A stretch of DNA of 8,164 nucleotides from Calditrichia bacterium (lineage in GTDB: Bacteria; Calditrichota; Calditrichia; RBG-13-44-9), in assembly GCA_026991005.1 (NCBI GenBank), contig JALXCH010000095.1:1-8164 (forward strand), in the 5' to 3' direction. The translations under genes were made by a program, and so were the position numbers. The notes under the pieces are model-generated. The model made no database searches, was not told the origin of the DNA, and was given only the letters and a program-made list of their open reading frames with translations. Shown here piece by piece: positions 1-5,937 of this stretch; position 1 is the stretch's first letter; every line of letters begins with the position of its first letter.

Positions 1-1671
1 CTGCATCCTTTTGCGGTGGATCTGCTTCCTCCGGCGGCACCGCAGATTACCGGAAATTACCCGGCCATTGTTAGTGAGGAGGTACTTTCGGTTAGCGGAA
101 AAAAGGAGAAGAAAGCCCGGCTGTTTGTGCAGGATTCGTTGCGCGAGGAATTCACCGGGCAGGAAAATTGGACGGTAGATCTTCCCGTACCGCAGGATTC
201 CCTCTACCAGTTCCGCTTTTACCAGGTGGATTCGCTGGGGAATCCCGGAGATACCACCGTGTTCATGGTGCTGGCAGACCACCAGCCACCGCAACTTCTG
301 ATGACGCCGATTTTACTCCTGAAATATTCCAGTTCCGGCAACCAGTACGCGGAACTGACTCTGAATTTTTCCGAGAATGTGCTGCTCACCTCGTTAAGTA
401 GCATCAAGCTGAAAGGAGCTACGGGAGAGCAGATTACCTTATCCGGCTCGCCTCTGGGTTCTCCCGCTGCAATCCAGGTACTTTCGATTCACTCGGCTTC
501 TGCCCTGAATACCATTCGCCAGTGGATTGAGCAGCAAACAGCCGTCACCCTCTCGATTGAGGCGCAAACGGTGCAGGATATGGCCGGGAATCGCAATGCC
601 GAGGCAATCGAGAGCCCGGTACTGGTGCAGGTGCAAAATCTGGTGGCGGCATTCACCCCGCTGGATCCCTACTTAAATCCCGATTCCCGAATTCATCGGG
701 ACACGCTGTGGGCACGCATCATTCTACAGCCGGGGAATCGGGATTCGCTGCTTTTGCTGCTGCAGGTGCAGAACCACCTGGGCGAGGATGTGTTTCGATT
801 TTCCCGGGCAGTGAATTTGCAGGGGCAGGAGCGGGTTTCGCTAAGCCCGGGATTTATCCAACGGGTGGGTGGCAGCGGAACCAGTTGGGACACCCTGCTC
901 TGGGCGTTCCCGGTAGCGGATTTACCCGAAGATAAATATACCGCCAGCGTCTCCGTGCAATCCTTTTTGCAGGGGGCAGCCAGTTTGTTCTCCTCATTTC
1001 ACTTCTGGGTGGATGGCACCGCCCCCGTGCTGAAGGCAATTTCTCCCATTTCCGGGCATACCGTGCACTACATCAGTCCCCAACCTACCTTTGTATTGCA
1101 CTACCGGATGCATTTGAAGGACTCGCCCATTGATTCGGTAAAAGTGGAATTCGATCTTGCTCGCCAGGGCAGCCAATCGCCCTGGCGTTTGGTGCAACCG
1201 CTGGAACCGGTTCCGGAAAAACCCGGGGTGTTCGCCATTGATTTGAAGCAGCGCAACATTACCCTGGTCAATGGAATCCGCACCCTGCGCTTTACCTGCC
1301 AGGATAAATCCGGAAACGAAAGCCAGGTGAGTTTTACCTACAATGTGAATGTTTCTCCCGGGAATGAAATAGCCGATTTGTACAACTATCCTAATCCCTT
1401 TAATCCCTCGGGGGGCGAGGTGACGTACATTTCTTTCATCACGGGGATTGAGGGGCTTGTGGAATTGTACATTTACGATTTGAGCTTCCATCTGGTGTAT
1501 TACCGGAAATACAGCATGAGCGAGCTGGGGATGGGGAGCAAACGCAAGACGTTAACCTGGGATGGGCGCAACCTGCGCGGGCAGGTAACGGCTAACGGAA
1601 TTTATCTGGCTCGCATTGTGATTAACGACTTACGCAGCCAGATTCTGAAAATTATGGTGAATAACAAATAG
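1..1671 (+). CDS. Secreted multi-Ig-domain protein with T9SS-type C-terminal sorting domain (5' partial)
   Basis: The frame is open from base 1 to the TAG at 1669-1671, giving 556 visible residues. The GTG at 16 has no ribosome binding site, so the real start is upstream and the gene is cut by the window edge. Residues are numbered from base 1. An Ig-like unit ends near DSLGN (77-81). A Big_5/SbsA-like unit follows, with NFSENV (122-127) and QDMAGN (192-197). A further beta-rich stretch covers about 210-335, and another Ig-like unit about 339-450 has DKSGN (435-439). The last 100 residues match the type A sorting domain of T9SS cargo and its FlgD-Ig-like relatives: YNYPNPFNP (461-469), WDGRN (520-524), NGIY (532-535) and a basic end. 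In known systems this domain directs passage through the outer membrane and is then cleaved. No enzymatic domain is visible; any would lie upstream. A surface or extracellular role is inferred. The next gene starts 14 bases on. Confidence 0.93.
   Translation: MHPFAVDLLPPAAPQITGNYPAIVSEEVLSVSGKKEKKARLFVQDSLREEFTGQENWTVDLPVPQDSLYQFRFYQVDSLGNPGDTTVFMVLADHQPPQLLMTPILLLKYSSSGNQYAELTLNFSENVLLTSLSSIKLKGATGEQITLSGSPLGSPAAIQVLSIHSASALNTIRQWIEQQTAVTLSIEAQTVQDMAGNRNAEAIESPVLVQVQNLVAAFTPLDPYLNPDSRIHRDTLWARIILQPGNRDSLLLLLQVQNHLGEDVFRFSRAVNLQGQERVSLSPGFIQRVGGSGTSWDTLLWAFPVADLPEDKYTASVSVQSFLQGAASLFSSFHFWVDGTAPVLKAISPISGHTVHYISPQPTFVLHYRMHLKDSPIDSVKVEFDLARQGSQSPWRLVQPLEPVPEKPGVFAIDLKQRNITLVNGIRTLRFTCQDKSGNESQVSFTYNVNVSPGNEIADLYNYPNPFNPSGGEVTYISFITGIEGLVELYIYDLSFHLVYYRKYSMSELGMGSKRKTLTWDGRNLRGQVTANGIYLARIVINDLRSQILKIMVNNK
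1162..1187. repeat. Perfect 9-bp GC-rich inverted repeat inside gene 1
   Basis: CGCCAGGGC (1162-1170) and GCCCTGGCG (1179-1187) are exact reverse complements around an 8-base spacer. The transcript could form a stable hairpin. It lies within codons for an ordinary-looking stretch (ARQGSQSPW) and only three T residues follow, so it does not look like an intrinsic terminator. It may be chance from codon choice. Confidence 0.5.
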
Positions 1672-1685
1672 AGGGACGGGGAGCA

Positions 1686-2660
1686 ATGAAACGGTTCATG
1701 GTGATTTTCTGGCTTTTTAGCGGGTGTTTTTCCGGGCTGTGGGCTGGGGGAAGTGTAACGGCATTTTTACAAATCCAACCGGATGCAACCTCCCAGGCAC
1801 TGGGGAGTGCTAATCAGGCCTATTCGGTGGGTGCAGCCGATGTGTTTATTAACCCCGCCCTTTTGTCGCAGCACCAGCATCTCAGTTTGCAGTTTACCAA
1901 CATCGCAGATTGGGATCTGTACTATTACCTCTCCACCGCACTGGTTTACCCGTTGAATCTGAACAACGCTCTGGGAATTGGGCTGGTGGGCATGTCCGTC
2001 CCCGGCATCCAGGGATTTGACGAGTATGGGAATGAACTGGAGGAAATCTCCAACTATCAGTTTGCCGTCTATCTCTCCTACGCCCGAAAATTTTACCCCT
2101 TTGCGCTGGGGCTTACCGTCAAATATGTGCAGATGGGCTTTTCGGGGAGTAATTTCGAGAATCTGGGCAAGGGTGCCGGATTTGAGATTGGCATGCACTA
2201 CATCATCAATCAGTCCTTTTCGCTGGGTTTTACCTATCGTAACGATTTTGAGATGTACTGGAAGCATGGTTACACCGACCATAGTCCCCGCAGTTTAAGC
2301 ATGGGGATTAGCTTTCTGCCGCGCTGGGTGCGTCCCGGCTTTATGAAGCTGCTGGTGGGGTTCGACCAGATGAACGATTACCCCTTGCGCTTAAACAGCG
2401 GGCTGGAACTGCAACTGGTGGAGCGCCCCAGCGGGCTCACCTCCTTTGCCATCCGCGGTGGTGTGGGCAATTTTAATCTGGAAACCCGGGATTTAAAAAT
2501 CGACCCGGAAATGCTGGTGAATTCCGAACAGCTTTTTACCGCCGGTGCCGGATTTACCCTGGGAAGCGAAACGGGACTGCGTGTAACCGTGAATTATGCT
2601 TTTAAATACATGAAAATTCTCGATCATCAGCACGTCTTAACCACGCAATTTAATTTTTAA
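1686..2660 (+). CDS. PorV/PorQ-family outer-membrane beta-barrel protein
   Basis: A 324-residue protein with a signal peptide: basic MKR, hydrophobic core to about residue 18, probable cleavage after LWA (20). The mature start contains FLQIQPDATSQALGSA (27-42) followed by FINPALL (54-60). This matches the family hallmark (FL.I...AR.LG.A...A..D......NPA.L) of the UPF0164/PorV/PorQ group. The rest alternates aromatic and polar residues as amphipathic beta-strands and ends in Phe (QFNF), as expected for insertion by the BAM machinery. PorV shuttles T9SS cargo to the PorU sortase, and PorQ belongs to the same attachment complex. Other family members have no known role, so the exact function is uncertain and I give no symbol. 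The ATG has GGGGAG about five bases upstream. The preceding gene encodes a protein with a sorting domain, which suits a cargo-partner pairing (inference). C14 does not sit in a good lipobox (FSGC), so it is probably not a lipoprotein. Confidence 0.9.
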   Translation: MKRFMVIFWLFSGCFSGLWAGGSVTAFLQIQPDATSQALGSANQAYSVGAADVFINPALLSQHQHLSLQFTNIADWDLYYYLSTALVYPLNLNNALGIGLVGMSVPGIQGFDEYGNELEEISNYQFAVYLSYARKFYPFALGLTVKYVQMGFSGSNFENLGKGAGFEIGMHYIINQSFSLGFTYRNDFEMYWKHGYTDHSPRSLSMGISFLPRWVRPGFMKLLVGFDQMNDYPLRLNSGLELQLVERPSGLTSFAIRGGVGNFNLETRDLKIDPEMLVNSEQLFTAGAGFTLGSETGLRVTVNYAFKYMKILDHQHVLTTQFNF

Positions 2661-2674
2661 CAAAGAGGTTCAAC

Positions 2675-5600
2675 ATGCGAAAAGCCATATTTTTGCTTCT
2701 CTTCTTCTGGATTACCTGGGCAGGCGCCAAAAGCTATCTCCCCATTGCGCTTTACGATTGGAACGGGGCATCCTTTAAAATTCGCACCGCTGCCCAGTAC
2801 GGCGATTCCCTCTACCTCTTTACAGACAGGCGCATGGTGGCTATTTTCGATACTCGAACCTACGAAATGCATTTTTACAATTTCCAGCTTCCGGATTTTG
2901 ATTGGGACAAGGTGTACCACATGGAAGTGTTCCATCCCGATGAACTGCTGCTCTGCTCGGACAAAGGGTTGTTCAAACTTTCGATTCCGCAACAACAGGT
3001 GGATTTACTTCAGCCCGGGTTTTCCAGAGAAAAACCGGTGATGACCCGAAAATTCGGTGAATACATTTTTGTGCTTTATTCCGATGGGCTGGTAGTAGGG
3101 GATGGAAAGAGCTGGAAAAAGATTACCATTCAAAGACCGGGAGTCATTAAAAAATATCGGCAGCTGGTGCTCTCTGCCAGCGGAGACATCTGGCTGCTGG
3201 GGGATGAAGGGGTGTTGCAAATCTCTCGCGAGCGCCAGATTTTGTATTCCCGCAACAACCTTTTCCGCGAAAAACTGCTTATGCTGCAAAAGTCTGTGCT
3301 GGGGGAACTGGTCCTCTTAACCCAAAAAAACATCTGGAGCTGGAGTGGGGAAAAATGGAAACACCTGGCACGATACAAAGAGGGCAATCGCCTCTTTATC
3401 GATATGATGGGAATCCCCTGGGTGTACGGCGACGGAAGTTTCTACATGTTCGACAAAGGCACCATGGTGCCCATCCGCATGCCCGGCGTGGTGAAGGATG
3501 CCCGGGTGCAGGAGGTGTTTGTCAATTCCCGCAACGACATGTTTTTTCTTGCTCCCGAGCAGATTTTTGCCTTCCACAACTTTGTGTACCAGCCAGAAAA
3601 AATTAGCTCCTTGTTAATGGTGAAGGGCAAGCAGTTGCTGAAATGGGGTACCTGGCAGTTCTTCCCCCGTGTATTTCGCCAGATGGAAGCCGGATATGAA
3701 TCCTTTTCCCTCTCGGAGAAAAAAGATTTCTGGGATAGCAAACTCAATTACTTCTTTACCGGAGGAATGAATTATTCTCCGGAGGACGTCATCCGGCACA
3801 CCATGGAACTGGAGAAAAACACTCCGGAGAAACGCTCTCCGGAGTTTGTGCGCACGTTGCTCTTCCAGAAGGATCCCGACCTGGCAATTTACTATCAGAA
3901 AAAGTTGAGCCAGACGGTTACCCGCCCCACCCAGATTGTGGAGGAAACTTACCAGCTGGGACATCTCTACCAGTTGAATGAACAACCCGGGCTGGCGTTT
4001 GCGGTGTTCCAGACGTTGTTAAATACTTACAGCATCTCTTCTCGCTCCACGGATTGGATGCTGCTGTATCTGGCGCAGCACAGCCAGAAGGAGGAAGACA
4101 CCCGGCGCTACTGGGAGGTCTTGCGCAAGAACGGCAAAAACCCGGTGGTAATCAGTTACGCCCGTTTTGCGGATTATGCCAGTTTTGCCAGGCGGTATGT
4201 GCTGCAGCGAGCGGACACCATTATGGATGTGCAGCAATTTCCCTGGGCGTTGAATTACCAGTCCCTGTGCGCCAGCAACGAAGGGTTGTGGGTGGTTTCT
4301 TCTACCGGTGAGCTGAAGCAGTACGACCCTGCCAGCGGAGAGTCCCGCCGCATTCCCCGCGGGCGGGGAATGAAGAAAGTGATTTCCACCCGGCTGGGGG
4401 TGCTGGCTTTAACCCGAAGCGGTCAGGTGAAGCGGGTAACCCCGGAGGGAGTTCAGGCGCTGGAACCTCCTCCCGGCAACCGCCAGCAAATTCTGGATAT
4501 CTGGGTCGATGAAACCATTCCCTTTTTGCGCACCCGGAAAACTGTATTTTACTTCGACATGACCAACGGCCAGTGGAAACAGATGCAGCTCCCGGTCATG
4601 ATTCAGGGATTCGATATCATCAAAATTCTACCGGGGCTGGAGGGTGTGTGGTATGTGGTAACGGCTAATGCGGTGTATGCCTTTTATCCGGGAACCTCCC
4701 GCATGGAGAGTCTCTCGCTGCCTGGTGAAGTCATCCGCATTTTTGATGCCATCAGCCAGGAAGCCGAAGGGGTTTATTTTGTAACCAATGCGGGTTTGTA
4801 CCAGTTTGTGGATGGGAAATGGCGGAGCATTTCTCCCCGCCAGGGCTACTGGGGACAGAAAACCCGCAAGCTGGAAGCCTCTTTTTCGGGCGATATTCTG
4901 CTGGCTCTGGCCGATTCCACGGTGCATTTGCGCATTAAAAATATCTGGTTGTCCAGCCACGTGCTTCCCGAGAGCGAAGACCCGCCTGTTCTGGACGCGG
5001 CGCTTACTCCCGAAGGGGATGTGTATCTGGTCTCTCCGGATACGGTGCGGCTCTGGCGGCGGGGAAAGTCGGATATGTACAACGTTGCCCTCAATGCCAT
5101 TCGAACCGCCCACTATTTGTGGGAAAACAATTTATTGGAGGAATTGAGCGTATTTCTGGAGCGCTTTACCAACCATCCTTTGCTGGAGCAGTGGTCGCAC
5201 GAATTTCGGGCGCGTACCCTGCTTCACCTGAAAAAATACGACGATGCTTACGAAGAGTACCGCCTGGGCTTGAAGCTGAATAAGAAAAATCCCTGGATTT
5301 CCGATACCACCTGCCTGGCACTGATGTATTCCTTTATTCAGGAAGGAAGCTGGAAGAATGTGCTGAAAACTGCCGGACTGATTTTGAAGAACTTCCCGCA
5401 CACCTCTTACCGGCGCTTTTTGAATGAACTGCTTCTGCAGGCAGCGCTGGAAGGCGAGTGGGAAAACGATTTACCCCGGCGTCTAAAGCTGGTGCAATGG
5501 CTGGTAGAGCACGATACCGATGCGGCCAAAAATCTCCGCTTGCTGCGCTGGTATCACATTTTATTGCTGCGGCATTATTTCACCGGTAAAAGCGATGCGC

Positions 5601-5821
5601 TGCAATTTCTGGAAGCTGCCACCCAGCTGCTTCCGGAATCGGAATACACTCCGATGTGGCAGTATCTCATTTACCGCCAGAAGCAGAAGACCATGCCCGG
5701 CAATACGTTCTATTCCCAGGTGCGGGAGTTAATGAATGAGACCGGTGAGAAATTTCTGAAATCCCTTTACGGGGAATTGGTGATGGAAAGCTGGCTGAAG
5801 ACCATTTTTAAGCAACCTTAA
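2675..5821 (+). CDS. Large exported protein with alternating beta-propeller-like and TPR-like regions
   Basis: A 1048-residue protein with a signal peptide: MRK, hydrophobic 4-15, AGA|K cleavage after residue 18. Four regions can be read by pattern. Residues about 28-309 are beta-rich repeats of the kind GDIWLLGDEGVLQIS, typical of two-component-regulator or Kelch/YVTN-like propellers. About 310-515 is helical and TPR-like (ETYQLGHLYQLNEQPGLAFAVFQTLL). About 520-800 is a second propeller-like set (NEGLWVVSSTGELKQYD, GVYFVTNAGLYQF). About 805-1048 is helical, with a good TPR around 846-873 (ARTLLHLKKYDDAYEEYRLG). No transmembrane helix after the signal and no catalytic motif was noticed. It is probably a periplasmic or surface scaffold that binds proteins or a ligand; no known gene is recognised. 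AAAGAGG six bases before the ATG sets the start, 14 bases after the previous stop, which indicates an operon. The domain boundaries are my estimates, and a single large repeat fold cannot be excluded. Confidence 0.92.
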   Translation: MRKAIFLLLFFWITWAGAKSYLPIALYDWNGASFKIRTAAQYGDSLYLFTDRRMVAIFDTRTYEMHFYNFQLPDFDWDKVYHMEVFHPDELLLCSDKGLFKLSIPQQQVDLLQPGFSREKPVMTRKFGEYIFVLYSDGLVVGDGKSWKKITIQRPGVIKKYRQLVLSASGDIWLLGDEGVLQISRERQILYSRNNLFREKLLMLQKSVLGELVLLTQKNIWSWSGEKWKHLARYKEGNRLFIDMMGIPWVYGDGSFYMFDKGTMVPIRMPGVVKDARVQEVFVNSRNDMFFLAPEQIFAFHNFVYQPEKISSLLMVKGKQLLKWGTWQFFPRVFRQMEAGYESFSLSEKKDFWDSKLNYFFTGGMNYSPEDVIRHTMELEKNTPEKRSPEFVRTLLFQKDPDLAIYYQKKLSQTVTRPTQIVEETYQLGHLYQLNEQPGLAFAVFQTLLNTYSISSRSTDWMLLYLAQHSQKEEDTRRYWEVLRKNGKNPVVISYARFADYASFARRYVLQRADTIMDVQQFPWALNYQSLCASNEGLWVVSSTGELKQYDPASGESRRIPRGRGMKKVISTRLGVLALTRSGQVKRVTPEGVQALEPPPGNRQQILDIWVDETIPFLRTRKTVFYFDMTNGQWKQMQLPVMIQGFDIIKILPGLEGVWYVVTANAVYAFYPGTSRMESLSLPGEVIRIFDAISQEAEGVYFVTNAGLYQFVDGKWRSISPRQGYWGQKTRKLEASFSGDILLALADSTVHLRIKNIWLSSHVLPESEDPPVLDAALTPEGDVYLVSPDTVRLWRRGKSDMYNVALNAIRTAHYLWENNLLEELSVFLERFTNHPLLEQWSHEFRARTLLHLKKYDDAYEEYRLGLKLNKKNPWISDTTCLALMYSFIQEGSWKNVLKTAGLILKNFPHTSYRRFLNELLLQAALEGEWENDLPRRLKLVQWLVEHDTDAAKNLRLLRWYHILLLRHYFTGKSDALQFLEAATQLLPESEYTPMWQYLIYRQKQKTMPGNTFYSQVRELMNETGEKFLKSLYGELVMESWLKTIFKQP
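4351..4372. repeat. Perfect 10-bp inverted repeat (near-palindrome) inside gene 3
   Basis: CATTCCCCGC (4351-4360) and GCGGGGAATG (4363-4372) are exact reverse complements separated only by GG. As RNA it could fold with eight paired bases and a six-base loop; as DNA it is a near-perfect palindrome. It encodes basic residues (RIPRGRGMK) between blades of the second propeller-like region. No T run follows, so it is not an intrinsic terminator. Confidence 0.55.
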
Positions 5822-5836
5822 ACCGGAGTTAAGTAA

Positions 5837-5844
5837 AAGGAGGG
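5837..5844 (+). promoter_or_regulatory. Orphan strong Shine-Dalgarno sequence (AAGGAGGG) in the intergenic gap
   Basis: This is the strongest ribosome-binding-like sequence in the window, 15 bases after the stop of gene 3. No ATG, GTG or TTG lies within normal spacing. Two near-cognate openings exist. ACG at 5851, with seven bases of spacing, opens 20 codons ending at TGA 5911-5913 (TDFVDITRICSWGVEVLQSV). ATA at 5847, with tighter spacing, opens 24 codons ending at TAA 5919-5921. It could be a small ORF with an unusual start, a decayed gene start, a ribosome standby site for the next gene, or chance purine content. Function is unproven. Confidence 0.35.
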
Positions 5845-5925
5845 AAATAAACGGATTTCGTCGATATTACCCGAATTTGCAGTTGGGGAGTAGAGGTTTT
5901 GCAGAGTGTGTGAATTCATAAATCA

Positions 5926-5931
5926 GGGGAG
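5926..5931 (+). promoter_or_regulatory. Ribosome binding site deciding between tandem ATG codons of gene 4
   Basis: GGGGAG lies six bases before the ATG at 5938 and only three before the ATG at 5935. The usual 5-9 base spacing favours 5938. The two starts differ by a single Met and do not alter the signal peptide. Confidence 0.55.
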
Positions 5932-5937
5932 AGGATG

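Noticed and set aside
16..18. GTG at 16 as the true start of gene 1
   Set aside because: The frame is open to base 1, no ribosome binding site or signal peptide precedes or follows it, and the protein begins in the middle of an Ig-like array. The gene is better called 5' partial.
994..1491. Long open frame on the - strand opposite gene 1 (165 codons)
   Set aside because: It lies wholly within a convincing + strand gene and shows no recognisable domain. Similar antisense frames opposite genes 1-4 were dismissed for the same reason.
1725..1727. Cys14 of the PorV-like protein as a lipoprotein attachment site
   Set aside because: The residues before it (FSG) lack the usual Leu at -3, and a standard signal peptidase I site (LWA|G) follows. 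A beta-barrel with a terminal Phe does not need a lipid anchor.
3777..3844. Three copies of the palindrome CTCCGGAG within 68 bases
   Set aside because: Copies are 45 and 15 bases apart, all in the same codon phase, and encode S/T-P-E each time. This is explained by repeated residues with shared codon choice rather than a DNA repeat family.
5877..5923. Possible sigma-70 promoter before gene 4 (TTGCAG copies at 5877 and 5899, CATAAA at 5917)
   Set aside because: TTGCAG at 5899 is only 12 bases from CATAAA, and the one at 5877 has no -10-like match at usual spacing. The TAnnTTTG pattern of Bacteroidota was also not found.
5822..5934. Intrinsic terminator between genes 3 and 4
   Set aside because: I could find no GC-rich stem followed by a T tract, so read-through from gene 3 into gene 4 remains possible.
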